Counted from the first letter of the stretch, positions 9,143 to 18,968 are shown. The stretch is DNA of 64,000 nt from Thiolapillus brandeum (GCF_000828615.1 NZ_AP012273.1:2294001-2358000), one strand, 5' to 3'. The notes: generated from the letters alone by a model not told the origin. Translations and numbers: made by a program.

Positions 9143-10549
9143 ATGCCTGAATCCACTGCACAGCAACGTCTCTTCGTTCTTGATACCAATGTCCTCATGC
9201 ACGACCCCACTGCCCTGTTCCGTTTTGAGGAACACGACATCTTCCTGCCCATGGTGGTGCTGGAAGAGCTGGACAAGAGCAAGAAGGGCATGTCCGAGGT
9301 GGCACGCAACGTCCGCCAGGCCAGCCGTTTCCTGGACGATATCGTAGCCCATTCCAGCAAGACCGAGATCGATCAGGGCCTGAGCATTCCCAATTTTGGC
9401 AGCAGCGAGGATCAGCCGGTTCCCCGGGGGCGGTTGTTCTTCCAGACCCAGAGCCTGATCAACCATCTGCCGGATTCCCTGCCCGGAAATACTCCTGACA
9501 ATTCCATACTGGCCGCAGCCCTGGCTCTGCAGGAAAAACGCCCGGAACGCCACGTAGTGCTCATCTCCAAGGATATCAATCTGCGCATCAAGGCGGCCAT
9601 CGTCGGTGTACCCACGGAAGATTACAGCAATGACCAGGTTCTGGATGATGTCAGCCTGCTCTACAGCGGCACCCGGGAACTCCCGGAAAATTTCTGGGAC
9701 AACCACAGCAAAGACATGGAATCCTGGCAGGAGTCCGGCCACACCTGGTATCGGGTTTCGGGGCCGGATACCCGGGACTGGTATCCCAACCAGTGCCTGT
9801 ACATGGATGGCGACAGCAGTTTCCAGGCCATCGTGCGGGAAAAGGACGGTGACGACGCCCTCATCGAACTGGCGGATGACTACAGCAACGCAAAACATTC
9901 CATATGGGGCATACAGGCGCGCAACCGGGAACAGAACTTCGCGCTGAACATGCTCATGGATCCCAACATCGATTTTGTCACACTGCTGGGCACCGCAGGC
10001 ACGGGCAAGACCCTGCTGACCCTGGCCGCAGGGCTGGCCCAGGTGCTGGACAAAAGCCTGTACAAGGAAATCATCATGACCCGGGTCACGGTGCCCGTGG
10101 GCGAAGACATTGGTTTCCTGCCCGGCACGGAAGAGGAAAAGATGACCCCCTGGATGGGCGCACTCATGGACAATCTGGAAGTGCTCACTCAGACGGGCGG
10201 TGGCGACTGGGGACGAGCCGCTGCAGACGATCTGCTACGCTCACGCATCCGCATCCACTCTCTGAACTTCATGCGGGGCCGCACCTTTCTCAACAAATAT
10301 ATCATTCTCGACGAAGCCCAGAACCTCACCGCCAAGCAGATGAAGACACTGATCACCCGGGCCGGCCCCGGCACCAAGGTCATCTGCCTGGGTAACGTGG
10401 CACAGATCGACACGCCTTACCTGACCGAAACCACTTCCGGCTTGACCTATGTCGTAGATCGTTTCAAGCAGTGGCCTCACAGTGGCCACATCACCCTGCT
10501 GCGCGGTGAACGTTCGCGCTTGGCTGACTTTGCCTCGGATACCCTGTAA
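9143..10549 (+). CDS. PIN-domain PhoH-family ATPase (PhoH2-like)
   Basis: 468 residues. The N-terminal PIN ribonuclease-like domain (FVLDTNVLMHD, about residues 11-21, with acidic residues in LEELD and CTNLRIK-like positions) is joined to a PhoH ATPase domain with Walker A GTAGTGKT (about 287-294) and Walker B IILDEAQNL. Proteins of this architecture are reported as RNA-unwinding ribonucleases and in some actinobacteria as toxin partners; no antitoxin-like gene is adjacent here. It begins 12 bases after bcp and ends 5 bases before the next gene, so an operon is likely. Confidence 0.88.
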   Translation: MPESTAQQRLFVLDTNVLMHDPTALFRFEEHDIFLPMVVLEELDKSKKGMSEVARNVRQASRFLDDIVAHSSKTEIDQGLSIPNFGSSEDQPVPRGRLFFQTQSLINHLPDSLPGNTPDNSILAAALALQEKRPERHVVLISKDINLRIKAAIVGVPTEDYSNDQVLDDVSLLYSGTRELPENFWDNHSKDMESWQESGHTWYRVSGPDTRDWYPNQCLYMDGDSSFQAIVREKDGDDALIELADDYSNAKHSIWGIQARNREQNFALNMLMDPNIDFVTLLGTAGTGKTLLTLAAGLAQVLDKSLYKEIIMTRVTVPVGEDIGFLPGTEEEKMTPWMGALMDNLEVLTQTGGGDWGRAAADDLLRSRIRIHSLNFMRGRTFLNKYIILDEAQNLTAKQMKTLITRAGPGTKVICLGNVAQIDTPYLTETTSGLTYVVDRFKQWPHSGHITLLRGERSRLADFASDTL

Positions 10550-10554
10550 TCGTC

Positions 10555-11322
10555 ATGCACAATCAAACCCCGGAAAAGAACATCAAGCTGATGCGCCTCA
10601 TGAAACAGGCCATCGACGAGAATCTGCTGGTAGCCAGCTATCATCCCCTGCTGCAGACACGCTTTCCCGGCCGCAAAATCTACCTGCTGAGCTGCCATTT
10701 GAAAACCGCCACGGGGCAGCTTATTCCCTATAACAGTCTGCGCAAGCTGGCAGGCATGTCCAACATGGAGCCAGACCTGGATCGCTGGATGGCGGGAACT
10801 GGCCTGCAGGCTCTCAAGCGCATGCATCTGGAACAGCCTGAAGCCAGCATCATCATTCCCCAGTCAGGCAACGCTCTGCACAATGCCGAGTATCCCCGCT
10901 GGCTGGATCGCCAGCGCCAGCGGGAAGACCTCTCGAGCCGGGGTCTTGTCATTGCCTTCCACTTGTCACAGATTGCCAAGGATCTGAAACTGGCCCGGGA
11001 CTGCATCCAGGCCCTGCACAAGCTGGAGATCGAAACCATGATCGACCAGTTCTCTGAGCACCCGGCGGCCATCAAGATCCTCAAGGTAATGAATAGCAGC
11101 TACATCAGCGTCACTCAGAAACTGCTCGATGCTGATGACGAAGTCATTCATCGTATTATCAACGTGTGCCACAAGCGCGGGGTACGCATACTCCTGCCGG
11201 GTATCCGACGCCCCCAGGAAGTAAACCTGCACTGGTCATCGGGCGCAGACCTGCTGGAGGGCCCCTACATCCACCCCGCCACCAAAGACACTGAATTCAG
11301 TTTTCCTGCAGTGGTCAGCTGA
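10555..11322 (+). CDS. Degenerate EAL-domain protein
   Basis: 255 residues. The middle and C-terminal part follows the EAL phosphodiesterase fold: a segment ending in LDRWMAGTGLQAL, then an ASIIIPQSGNAL strand, PRWLDRQR, LVIAFHLSQI, and a terminal WSSGADLLEGPYIHP that matches the closing SxGxDxxQGYxxxxP region. The EAL signature itself and the catalytic metal ligands are not visible, so cyclic-di-GMP hydrolysis is unlikely; a binding or scaffold role is an inference. It lies between the PhoH gene and a Crp/Fnr regulator with gaps of 5 and 7 bases, so the three are probably co-transcribed. Confidence 0.65.
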   Translation: MHNQTPEKNIKLMRLMKQAIDENLLVASYHPLLQTRFPGRKIYLLSCHLKTATGQLIPYNSLRKLAGMSNMEPDLDRWMAGTGLQALKRMHLEQPEASIIIPQSGNALHNAEYPRWLDRQRQREDLSSRGLVIAFHLSQIAKDLKLARDCIQALHKLEIETMIDQFSEHPAAIKILKVMNSSYISVTQKLLDADDEVIHRIINVCHKRGVRILLPGIRRPQEVNLHWSSGADLLEGPYIHPATKDTEFSFPAVVS

Positions 11323-11329
11323 TTTCGCC

Positions 11330-11980
11330 ATGAAGCTGGAACCAGAGCCTTTCCAGTCCCTGTTTCCGGAGCTGGGAGACGATGAACAACTGGTTGAAGC
11401 CGTTCTTTCAGCCGGCAGCCAGGTTCAGCTCCCGGCAGGACAGCACATCTGCATGGAAGGCAGTACCTGCAGTCATCTGGCCTTCATTCTGTCGGGAAGG
11501 GGGCGTGTCTACAAGCTGAGCGAGACCGGCCGGGAAATCACTCTCTACCGGGTGGAGCCGGGGGAATGCTGCATCCTCACCTTGTCCTGCATCGTCAGTG
11601 AAAAGCGCTTTCCGGCCTTTGCCGTGAGCGAATCCGACCTGCAGGCCATTGTCGTACCTGCTGTTTCCATCCAACACTGGATGGACAACAATCGCACCTG
11701 GCGGCGCTACGCCTGGAACCTCATTGCCGAACGCCTGGGCGAAGTCATAAGCCTGGTGGAAGAAGTCACCTTCCGGCGCATGGATGAACGCCTGGCCTTC
11801 TACCTGAACCAGCCAAAGCTTTTTCCCTTGCAACAGCCGACACGCATCACCCATCAGCAGATCGCCGCAGAACTCGGCACCTCCCGGGAAGTCATCAGCC
11901 GCCTGCTCAAGGATCTCGAAGAACAGCGAGTCGTGGCCCTGGGCCGGGGCTGGCTGAAGGTACTGAAACCACCAATGTGA
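11330..11980 (+). CDS. Crp/Fnr-family transcriptional regulator
   Basis: 216 residues. Cyclic-nucleotide-binding fold (about 15-130) and a C-terminal winged helix with recognition helix region ITHQQIAAELGTSREVISRLLKDLEE (about 168-193). Several cysteines (CMEGSTC, CCILTLSC) could hold a redox or metal group, but the FNR cluster pattern is not present. The nucleotide-binding phosphate loop is not recognisable. A perfect 15-base palindrome overlaps its stop codon, and the next gene is a small membrane protein; both suggest it controls its neighbour. Confidence 0.85.
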   Translation: MKLEPEPFQSLFPELGDDEQLVEAVLSAGSQVQLPAGQHICMEGSTCSHLAFILSGRGRVYKLSETGREITLYRVEPGECCILTLSCIVSEKRFPAFAVSESDLQAIVVPAVSIQHWMDNNRTWRRYAWNLIAERLGEVISLVEEVTFRRMDERLAFYLNQPKLFPLQQPTRITHQQIAAELGTSREVISRLLKDLEEQRVVALGRGWLKVLKPPM

Positions 11981-11990
11981 CTTTGTCACA
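11976..11990. promoter_or_regulatory. Perfect palindrome, candidate Crp/Fnr-type operator
   Basis: TGTGAC-TTT-GTCACA is a perfect inverted repeat covering the stop codon of the Crp/Fnr regulator and lying 96 bases before the ATG of the next gene. The half site TGTGA is the Crp-type half site, although the 3-base spacer is shorter than in E. coli Crp sites. It could equally be a small RNA hairpin after the gene. Confidence 0.4.
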
Positions 11991-12085
11991 GACAATCTCC
12001 CCTGTTTGGTCTATCTTTCAGGCACAAGACGAGTAAAACCTGCCCGTCACATGAATCAGACAAAAAACATTCAGGAGAATAAAAC

Positions 12086-12265
12086 ATGAAACAGAACGTT
12101 GGTGGTATCGACAAGATTCTGCGTATCGTCGTAGGCCTGGCAGTCATCGGCTGGGGCATCTACGCCAAAAACTGGTGGGGCGCTCTTGGCGCCATACCTT
12201 TGTTCACAGGACTGATTGGGTGGTGCCCGTTCTATCCACTACTCAAGATAAGCAGCAAGAAGTAA
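12086..12265 (+). CDS. Small inner-membrane DUF2892 (YgaP-like) protein
   Basis: 59 residues: MKQNVGGIDKILRIVVGLAVI at the start, then two membrane segments (about 11-26 and 30-47) and the closing GWCPFYPLLKISS motif of the DUF2892 family. Such proteins occur as stand-alone membrane peptides or as the C-terminal part of rhodanese YgaP. Function unknown. AGGAG lies 8-12 bases before the ATG. It follows the Crp/Fnr gene and a candidate operator, and ends in a clear terminator. Confidence 0.85.
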   Translation: MKQNVGGIDKILRIVVGLAVIGWGIYAKNWWGALGAIPLFTGLIGWCPFYPLLKISSKK

Positions 12266-12279
12266 CACTTGATCAACCG

Positions 12280-12310
12280 AAAAAAGCCGGCATGAATGCC
12301 GGCTTTTTTT
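12280..12310. terminator. Bidirectional rho-independent terminator
   Basis: AAGCCGGCAT-GA-ATGCCGGCTT stem flanked by A-run and T-run on both strands. It lies between the plus-strand DUF2892 gene and the convergent end of ihfB, so it can stop transcription from both sides. Confidence 0.92.
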
Positions 12311-12328
12311 ATTTCAAAATCCTGTCGA

Positions 12329-12634
12329 TCAGATTTTCTTCAAGGATTCCTGATAGCGCTTGTTGACGCGTTCACGCAACTCGCGCCCAGGCTTGAAGTG
12401 GGGTACATGCTTGCCGGCCAGGGCTACTGGCTCACCGGTTTTGGGGTTGCGCCCCATGCGCGGCGGCCGGTAGTGCAGCGAAAAACTGCCAAACCCCCGA
12501 ACCTCGATGCGTTCACCACCAGCCAAAGACTGACTCATCTGTTCCAGTATGCACTTCACTGCCAGCTCGACATCCCGATGTGCCAGATGTGTCTGCTGAC
12601 GTGCGATGGCTTCTATCAGTTCAGATTTTGTCAT
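12329..12634 (-). CDS. ihfB: Integration host factor subunit beta
   Basis: 101 residues. DNA-bending nucleoid protein that pairs with IhfA in recombination, replication and sigma-54 transcription. Begins [11 protein letters not shown] and carries the family signature from [18 protein letters not shown] (about 47-64) with the intercalating proline region. It lies directly downstream of rpsA, as in E. coli and Pseudomonas. Confidence 0.97.
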   Translation of the reverse strand: MTKSELIEAIARQQTHLAHRDVELAVKCILEQMSQSLAGGERIEVRGFGSFSLHYRPPRMGRNPKTGEPVALAGKHVPHFKPGRELRERVNKRYQESLKKI

Positions 12635-12648
12635 CAGTTACCCCTGTG

Positions 12649-12671
12649 GCGGGGCAGCCGGGCTGCCCCGC
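12649..12671. promoter_or_regulatory. GC-rich hairpin between rpsA and ihfB
   Basis: An 11-base-pair perfect stem GCGGGGCAGCC / GGCTGCCCCGC with a one-base nominal loop, in the 49-base gap between the rpsA stop and the ihfB start. There is no T-run on the minus strand, so it is more likely a processing, attenuation or 3'-end-protecting structure than a full terminator. Confidence 0.55.
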
Positions 12672-12683
12672 TTTGATCCGGAT

Positions 12684-14372
12684 TTACTCAGCGTTGTCTT
12701 TGGTTGCAGACAACTGATCTTTCAACAGGTCACCCAGAGAAGCAGAACCGGCAGTGGCACCGCCAGACTTGTAGCTCTCGATGGTGGCCTTCTCTTCGTC
12801 GAAGTCCTTGCCCTTTATGGACAGCATCAGGGCGCGGTTCTTGCGATCCACACCGGTAAACTTGGCTTCGACTTCTTCGCCTTCCTTGAGAACCGTACGC
12901 GCATCCTCCACGCGATCACGGGAAATCTCGGAAGCACGGATATAACCATCAACACCTTCGGCCAACTCAACAGTAGCACCTTTGACGTCCACTTCCTTGA
13001 TGGTACCCGTAACAATGCTGCCTTTATCGTGAGTCGCCAGGTAAGTGGAGAATGGATCCTGATCCAACTGTTTGATTCCCAGGGAGATACGCTCACGCTC
13101 CGGATCCACGGACAATACCACGGTTTCCAGCTCCTGGCCCTTTTTGTAGTCGCGAATCAGGTCTTCGCCAGGCTCGTCCCAGGTAATGTCGGACAGGTGA
13201 ACCAGGCCGTCGATACCACCATCCAGACCGATGAAAATACCAAAATCGGTAATGGACTTGATCTTGCCGGTGACATGATCGCCCTTCTTGTGATTCTCGG
13301 CAAACTCATCCCAGGGATTGGGCTTGCACTGCTTCATGCCCAGGGAGATGCGGCGGCGCTCTTCGTCGATATCCAGCACCATGACTTCCACTTCATCACC
13401 CAGTTGAACAACCTTGGAAGGATGAATGTTCTTGTTGGTCCAGTCCATTTCGGACACGTGAACCAGGCCTTCCACGCCTTCCTCGATTTCCACGAAGGCA
13501 CCATAGTCGGCCAGGTTGGTGACCTTGCCGAACAGACGGGTACCCACCGGGTAACGGCGCATGATGTTGTCCCAGGGATCTTCGCCCAATTGCTTCAGGC
13601 CCAGGGAGACACGCATCTTCTCCTTGTCGAACTTGAGTACGCGCACGTCGATCTCATCGCCGATCTCGACCACTTCAGAAGGATGCTTGACACGCTTCCA
13701 TGCCATGTCGGTGATATGCAGGAGGCCATCGACGCCACCCAGATCCACGAAAGCACCATAGTCAGTAAGGTTCTTGACTATACCCTTGATGACCACGCCT
13801 TCTTCCAGGCTTTCCAGTACCTTGTCACGCTCTTCGCTGTATTCCTGCTCGACAACCGCGCGGCGGGAAACCACCACGTTGTTGCGTTTCTGGTCCAGCT
13901 TGATGACCTTGAATTCCAGGTCCTTGCCTTCCAGGTAAGCCGTATCACGCACAGGGCGCACATCCACCAGGGAACCCGGCAGGAAGGCACGCAGATCCTG
14001 CAGATCCACGGTAAAGCCGCCTTTCACCTTGCCAGTGATGCGACCGGTAACGATCTCCTCGTTGTCGAAGGCCTTTTCCAGCTTGGCCCAGGCATGATGG
14101 CGCTTGGCCTTCTCCCGGGACAGACGGGTCATGCCGGAACCGTCTTCTACGGACTCCAGGGCCACTTCCACCTGATCGCCCACGGAAACTTCGAGTTCTC
14201 CGTCCGCGTTCATGAACTGGCTCTTGGGAATCACGCCTTCTGACTTGAGGCCAGCATTGACAATCACATTTTCGTTGTCGATGCCGACGACGGTGCCAAT
14301 TACGATGGCACCAGGCTTGAGGTTGGTATTGGTAAAGCTCTCTTCGAGGAGATCCGCGAAACTTTCAGTCAT
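12684..14372 (-). CDS. rpsA: 30S ribosomal protein S1
   Basis: 562 residues, typical proteobacterial length, with six S1 RNA-binding repeats; repeats from the third on show the pattern [22 protein letters not shown]. The N-terminal [13 protein letters not shown] is the ribosome-anchoring segment. S1 brings mRNA to the 30S subunit. The cmk-rpsA-ihfB order is widely conserved. The leader upstream of this gene contains a structured repeat (14491-14663), unusual for a gene known in other bacteria to be autoregulated through its leader. Confidence 0.98.
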   Translation of the reverse strand: MTESFADLLEESFTNTNLKPGAIVIGTVVGIDNENVIVNAGLKSEGVIPKSQFMNADGELEVSVGDQVEVALESVEDGSGMTRLSREKAKRHHAWAKLEKAFDNEEIVTGRITGKVKGGFTVDLQDLRAFLPGSLVDVRPVRDTAYLEGKDLEFKVIKLDQKRNNVVVSRRAVVEQEYSEERDKVLESLEEGVVIKGIVKNLTDYGAFVDLGGVDGLLHITDMAWKRVKHPSEVVEIGDEIDVRVLKFDKEKMRVSLGLKQLGEDPWDNIMRRYPVGTRLFGKVTNLADYGAFVEIEEGVEGLVHVSEMDWTNKNIHPSKVVQLGDEVEVMVLDIDEERRRISLGMKQCKPNPWDEFAENHKKGDHVTGKIKSITDFGIFIGLDGGIDGLVHLSDITWDEPGEDLIRDYKKGQELETVVLSVDPERERISLGIKQLDQDPFSTYLATHDKGSIVTGTIKEVDVKGATVELAEGVDGYIRASEISRDRVEDARTVLKEGEEVEAKFTGVDRKNRALMLSIKGKDFDEEKATIESYKSGGATAGSASLGDLLKDQLSATKDNAE

Positions 14373-14490
14373 TGGTTGAATTACTCCGACCTGTCGAGCA
14401 GGCCACCCATGTAAAACCCGCTAGGGATTTCATACTTGGTTCAAGTTAAAAAATGCCTCATGCTGCCAAAATGGCCGCATGAAACGCCAA

Positions 14491-14663
14491 TTAATCAGGC
14501 CACTGAAAAACACCGTTCTTCGGCAGCCTGATTGCCGCACCAGGAAATGCGGCTCTCTTCAACGGCCTAAGCCATTGAAAATGGAGGAAAGACCCAATGG
14601 AATCTGCATCTTTCCCGGTTGAAACAGTCCATGGAAGGACTGTTTCAACATCCTGGTCAATTA
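14491..14663 (+). repeat. Multi-hairpin intergenic repeat, copy 1 (diverged), rpsA leader
   Basis: About 173 bases, taking up most of the 301-base gap between cmk and rpsA. Shares with copies at 19279 and 22286 the ordered blocks CGGCAGCCTGATTGCCGCAC, CATTGAAAATGGAGGAAAGA and a GTTGAAA... closing stem. Its ends TTAATCAGG / CCTGGTCAATTA are imperfect inverted repeats. The closing stem GTTGAAACAGTCC / GGACTGTTTCAAC is perfect although its sequence differs from the other copies. Outside the repeat the gap shows no gene. Confidence 0.8.
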
Positions 14664-14673
14664 TTCCCCTGTC

Positions 14674-15342
14674 TCAAACATGCGGAAGTGCTTTACGCAC
14701 GGCCTGCAACACCAAATCCACCACCTCGTCGATAGTCTTTGAGGTGGAATCGATGACCAGGGCATCATCCGCCGGCACCAGGGGCGCCACTTTGCGGTTA
14801 CGGTCACGCTGATCGCGCTCCTCGATTTCCGCAATGAGACCGGCTAGGTTAACATCCATTCCCTTATCCTTCAACTGCTTATACCGGCGTCTTGCCCGCT
14901 CCCCGGCACTGGCCTCGAGGAAAATTTTCACTCTTGCGCCAGGAAAAACCACGGTTCCCATATCCCGGCCATCCGCCACCAGACCAGGAGGCCTGGCATA
15001 GCTTCGCTGCCATTCCAGAAGCGCTGCGCGCACCTCGGGGATGGCGGCCACACGGGAAGCATTGTTGCCCGCAGTTTCCGTACGAATCTCCAGGGAAACA
15101 TCCTCATCATCCAAATAGACCCTGTCCGCCTCGAAACGCACCGGAAGATGCCGGGCAATCTCCGCCACAGCGGCATGATCATCATAGTCCACGCCTGCCT
15201 TGAGGGCGGCCAGTCCCGTAAGGCGATACAAGGCGCCGGAATCCAGAATATGCCAACCCAGGCTGTCAGCCACCCGGGCCGCTACCGTGCCTTTGCCGGA
15301 ACCGCTGGGGCCGTCGATGGTAAGAACCGGTATCTCAGTCAT
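14674..15342 (-). CDS. cmk: Cytidylate kinase
   Basis: 222 residues. Phosphorylates CMP and dCMP with ATP. P-loop [15 protein letters not shown] (about 9-23), the CMP-binding [11 protein letters not shown] segment and the lid region [10 protein letters not shown] are present. The ATG at 15342 overlaps the end of aroA by 8 bases, indicating coupling; the longer upstream frame lies inside aroA. Confidence 0.97.
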   Translation of the reverse strand: MTEIPVLTIDGPSGSGKGTVAARVADSLGWHILDSGALYRLTGLAALKAGVDYDDHAAVAEIARHLPVRFEADRVYLDDEDVSLEIRTETAGNNASRVAAIPEVRAALLEWQRSYARPPGLVADGRDMGTVVFPGARVKIFLEASAGERARRRYKQLKDKGMDVNLAGLIAEIEERDQRDRNRKVAPLVPADDALVIDSTSKTIDEVVDLVLQAVRKALPHV

Positions 15343-16654
15343 TGGCCGCCTCAATAGACAATCCCGCGCCCGATGCCAGGCGGACAAAATCCGGGAACGA
15401 GGTATTCACGTTGGCGCAGTCATTGATACGGATATCCCCATTGGCGCACAGCGCTGCCATGGCGAAGGACATGGCAATGCGATGATCCCCATGGCTATCC
15501 ACCTCTCCCCCCTGCAAGCCGCCGCCCTGAATCACCATGCCATCAGGCGTGGGGCGGGCATCCACTCCCAGGGCCCGCAGGCCGTCGGCCATGACCTGGA
15601 TACGGTCGGATTCCTTGACCCGCAGTTCCTCAGCCCCGGTGAGCACGGTTTCGCCCTCAGCACAGGCCGCAGCCACGAACAGGGCGGGAAACTCGTCGAT
15701 GGCCAGGGGTACCTGATCTTCCGGAATGCGGATGCCTTTCAGTGGCGCATAGCGCACGCGCAGGTCTGCCACCGGCTCGCCGCCCACATCACGCTCATTG
15801 CTGACTTCGATATCCGCACCCATAAGACGCAAAATGGTGATCACGCCATCCCGGGTGGGGTTCATACCCACATGTTCGAGAACCAGGTCTGAACCCGGAG
15901 CGATACTTGCACCCACCAGAAAGAAGGCCGCCGAGGAGATATCTGCCGGGACATCGATATCACAGGCTACCAGCTTGCCGCCCCCCTGCAGACACACCCG
16001 GCCACCTTCCTTGTGCAGTTCATAGCCAAATCCCTGAAGCATCCGTTCCGTATGATCACGGGTAGGCGCTGGCTCGGTAACACAGGTCTCCCCCCGGGCA
16101 TAGAGTCCGGCCAGGAGCACACAGGATTTCACCTGGGCGCTGGCCACTGGCAGTCTGTAGTCGATGCCCTGCAGAGACTCCACCGGCCGGATGTGCAAGG
16201 GAGCGGTGCCCGCTTCCGTGGTTTCGATCCGGGCACCCATAAGGGCCAGGGGATCGGTTACCCGGCGCATGGGACGACTGGACAATGAATCATCTCCCGT
16301 CAGGGTAATATCCAATCCCTGCCCTGCCAGCAGTCCCGACAACAGGCGCATGGAGGTACCGGAATTGCCCAGATCCAGGGCGGCCCCCGGACCCCGAAGA
16401 CCATGCATGCCCACCCCTTGAATAGTCACCTTCCCGTCCTCCGGGCCCTGTATATGGACACCCATACGGCGAAAGGCGTTGAGGGTTGCCAGGCTGTCCT
16501 CACCCTCGAGGAAGCCACTGACACGGGTAATCCCTTCTGCCAGTGAACCCAGCATGATGGAACGATGGGAAATGGATTTGTCGCCGGGAACGCGTAATTT
16601 TCCCTGCAGCGCACCGCCCGGGCGGACATGAAATCGGGTATCTGTTGGAGACAA
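15335..16654 (-). CDS. aroA: 3-phosphoshikimate 1-carboxyvinyltransferase (EPSP synthase)
   Basis: 439 residues. Transfers enolpyruvate from PEP to shikimate-3-phosphate in aromatic amino acid synthesis. Family motifs: [19 protein letters not shown] (about 23-41), [13 protein letters not shown] (about 95-107) and RVKESDRI. In P. aeruginosa the gene is fused to tyrA; here it is a separate protein with a 6-base gap. Confidence 0.97.
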   Translation of the reverse strand: MSPTDTRFHVRPGGALQGKLRVPGDKSISHRSIMLGSLAEGITRVSGFLEGEDSLATLNAFRRMGVHIQGPEDGKVTIQGVGMHGLRGPGAALDLGNSGTSMRLLSGLLAGQGLDITLTGDDSLSSRPMRRVTDPLALMGARIETTEAGTAPLHIRPVESLQGIDYRLPVASAQVKSCVLLAGLYARGETCVTEPAPTRDHTERMLQGFGYELHKEGGRVCLQGGGKLVACDIDVPADISSAAFFLVGASIAPGSDLVLEHVGMNPTRDGVITILRLMGADIEVSNERDVGGEPVADLRVRYAPLKGIRIPEDQVPLAIDEFPALFVAAACAEGETVLTGAEELRVKESDRIQVMADGLRALGVDARPTPDGMVIQGGGLQGGEVDSHGDHRIAMSFAMAALCANGDIRINDCANVNTSFPDFVRLASGAGLSIEAAND

Positions 16655-16660
16655 GGCTAT

Positions 16661-17545
16661 CTACTCACTGGATTGTTCAGTCTGCAGCCCGTCCACATAG
16701 CGGTCACGGGCCTCCTTGGCGCGGGAAAACACCTCCAGCAAGTGATCGCCGTCACCTGCTGCAATGGTTTGCGCCAGTTCATTCATTTCTTCAGCAAAAG
16801 CCGACAACATCCGGCTCAGGGCCGGACCATTGGCCACGCAGACATCCCGCCACATGATGGGATTGCTGGAGGCGATCCGTGTGAAATCACGGAAACCGCC
16901 CGCTGCATAGCGAAAGATTTCATCATTTTCCTTCATCCGCGCCAGGGCATCCACCAGGCCGAAGGCCAGCATGTGGGGCAAATGGGAAGTGGCGGCCAGC
17001 ACCTCGTCATGGTGCTCAACGGACATCTCACTGACCTCGGCACCACAGGCTTCCCACATGGCCCTTACCCTCGCAGTGGCTTCGGGAACGGTAGTCTCCG
17101 TTGGCGTCAGGATCACCCGGCGATCTTCGTACAACTCGGCAAAAGAGGCTTCCACACCGTTCCTTTCCGTACCCGCAATGGGATGCCCCGGCACCAGGTT
17201 CGACGGCAGTTCACCAAAAGCCGCCTCGGCATCTGCCACCACGCTGGCCTTGCTGCTGCCGCCGTCGGTGATAACCGCATCTTCTGCCAGATGTCCCTTC
17301 ATGGCGGCAAAGGCATCCTTCATCGCCCCCAGGGGAACCGCCAGAAAAACCATGTCGGCCCCTTCCACGGCTTCACCGATATCATGGGTGTAGCTATCGA
17401 TGACACCCAGTTCGAGAGCCTTTTCCAGGTTGGCTTTGCCGCGGCCACAACCGACGATCTCCCGGACTTCACCGGCTTTTCGCAGGGCGCGCGCCAGGGA
17501 GCCGCCAATCAGTCCCACGCCAATGACGGCCAGCTTGCGGATCAT
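16661..17545 (-). CDS. tyrA: Prephenate/arogenate dehydrogenase
   Basis: 294 residues, a stand-alone dehydrogenase without chorismate mutase domain. Oxidatively decarboxylates prephenate (or arogenate) on the way to tyrosine. The Rossmann motif GVGLIGGSLARAL (about 9-21) and the conserved catalytic region GHPIAGTERNGVEAS (about 123-137) and TSHLPHMLAFGL are visible. It overlaps hisC by 4 bases and precedes aroA by 6 bases. Confidence 0.95.
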   Translation of the reverse strand: MIRKLAVIGVGLIGGSLARALRKAGEVREIVGCGRGKANLEKALELGVIDSYTHDIGEAVEGADMVFLAVPLGAMKDAFAAMKGHLAEDAVITDGGSSKASVVADAEAAFGELPSNLVPGHPIAGTERNGVEASFAELYEDRRVILTPTETTVPEATARVRAMWEACGAEVSEMSVEHHDEVLAATSHLPHMLAFGLVDALARMKENDEIFRYAAGGFRDFTRIASSNPIMWRDVCVANGPALSRMLSAFAEEMNELAQTIAAGDGDHLLEVFSRAKEARDRYVDGLQTEQSSE

Positions 17546-18663
17546 GGCGCCAACACCCTTTCCAGCACTTCCAGAAAGCGCCTGTTCTCTGCGGGGGCGC
17601 CGACGGTGACACGCAGATGCTCCGGCAGATCGTAATTGGCCACAGGACGCACGATCACACCATTTTCCAGCATTTTCTGGTAAATTTCCCCGGCATTTCG
17701 ACGCAAATTGACAGTAATGAAATTTCCTGCGGAAGGAATATAGTCCAGTCCCAACGTCTGGAACCCGGCGGCCAGTTGTGCGAGCCCCTGATCATTGTTG
17801 TCGCGGCTGCGGCGCAGAAATTCCACATCCTCCAGGGCAGCTTCCGCAGCCGCAAGAGCCGGCATGCTGACGTTGAAAGGGTGGCGCACCCGGCTGATCA
17901 GATCGACAAGTGGCGCACTGGCCATACCGTAACCGACACGAAGACCGGCCAGGCCATAAATCTTGGAAAAGGTGCGCGTGACGATCAGGTTGGGAAATTC
18001 CGCCAGCCAGGCCACCCCGTTGGGAAACGCCGCTTCAGTAACATATTCCGTGTAGGCTTCGTCCAGGACCACGATCACATCATCGCGCAACTTCTGCAGA
18101 AAGGCATATAACCGGTCTTTCGTGAGCCAGGTACCCGTGGGATTGTTCGGATTGGCGATGAAAACCACCCGGGTGTCCCCGTCCACCAGTTCGGCCATGG
18201 CATCCAGATCGTGTCCATAGGGCATGGTGGCATGGTCGGCGGGGCAAGCATCAGCGACCCGGCACTGCGCCCCCGCCGCCGTGGTATATATGGGATACAT
18301 GGCAAAGCTGTAACGGGAGAACACCGCATTGCGGCCCGGCGCCAAAAAGCTGCGCGCCACCATGTCGATCACGTCGCTGGAGCCTGCGCCCAGCACCAGC
18401 TCCTGTGACCTCAGGCCATGCCTGTCCGCCAGCTTTTTCTTGAGCCTGTAGCCGCTATCATCCGGATACAGATTGATGTCCGCGATGACATCGGCAGCCG
18501 CCTGCGCACCCAGGGGACTGGGACCCAGTGGGTTTTCGTTGGAAGCCAACTTGATGGTCCCTGACAATCCCAGCTCACGCTCCAGTTCCTCTATGGGTTT
18601 TCCCGGAACATAGGGATGCAGATCGTTGATGCCTGGTGCAGTTAATGTTGAAAAGTCGGTCAT
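17542..18663 (-). CDS. hisC: Histidinol-phosphate aminotransferase
   Basis: 373 residues. PLP-dependent class II aminotransferase; the lysine is in TRTFSKIYGLAGLRVGYG and the N-terminal region has LASNENPLGPSP. It sits in an aromatic amino acid operon (hisC-tyrA-aroA-cmk), so it may also serve phenylalanine/tyrosine transamination, as proposed for HisC2 of Pseudomonas. The start MTDFSTL is preferred over the longer frame to 18747 because it gives the family's N-terminus. First gene of the run down to ihfB. Confidence 0.95.
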   Translation of the reverse strand: MTDFSTLTAPGINDLHPYVPGKPIEELERELGLSGTIKLASNENPLGPSPLGAQAAADVIADINLYPDDSGYRLKKKLADRHGLRSQELVLGAGSSDVIDMVARSFLAPGRNAVFSRYSFAMYPIYTTAAGAQCRVADACPADHATMPYGHDLDAMAELVDGDTRVVFIANPNNPTGTWLTKDRLYAFLQKLRDDVIVVLDEAYTEYVTEAAFPNGVAWLAEFPNLIVTRTFSKIYGLAGLRVGYGMASAPLVDLISRVRHPFNVSMPALAAAEAALEDVEFLRRSRDNNDQGLAQLAAGFQTLGLDYIPSAGNFITVNLRRNAGEIYQKMLENGVIVRPVANYDLPEHLRVTVGAPAENRRFLEVLERVLAP

Positions 18664-18827
18664 AATCCGGGTGAGCCCTGAAATACAGCCGTCTATTTTA
18701 ACCCGAATTCGAAGGCAGGTGCTGCAGCGCAACGGAAATAGCCCCATTGCGCCCCTCTCTGGTTTTTTTTGCAGCGATAAGATAGCATTCTGCCTGCTTA
18801 CAACTTCTTGACAGCAAGGAAAATACC

Positions 18828-18968
18828 ATGAAAAAAATTATCATCGTTACCACCCTTCTTTCCCTTGTTTCCCTGCTGAACCTCAGCGGCTGCAGCACCA
18901 TGGAAGGCGTTGGCAAGGATATCCAGAAAGGCGGTGAAGCCATCGAAAAGACCGCGAAAAAACACTGA
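18828..18968 (+). CDS. Entericidin-like small lipoprotein
   Basis: 46 residues: a lipoprotein signal ending LSGC (Cys22) followed by STMEGVGKDIQKGGEAIEKTAKKH, the entericidin A/B family pattern. Members are small membrane-anchored peptides of unknown detailed role, in E. coli described as an antidote/toxin pair; only one member is present here. Divergent from hisC. A purine-rich AAGGAAA precedes the ATG. Confidence 0.85.
   Translation: MKKIIIVTTLLSLVSLLNLSGCSTMEGVGKDIQKGGEAIEKTAKKH

Noticed and set aside
12603-14243. 545-codon plus-strand frame opposite rpsA
   Set aside because: Shadow of the rpsA codon pattern; the minus-strand S1 protein is certain.
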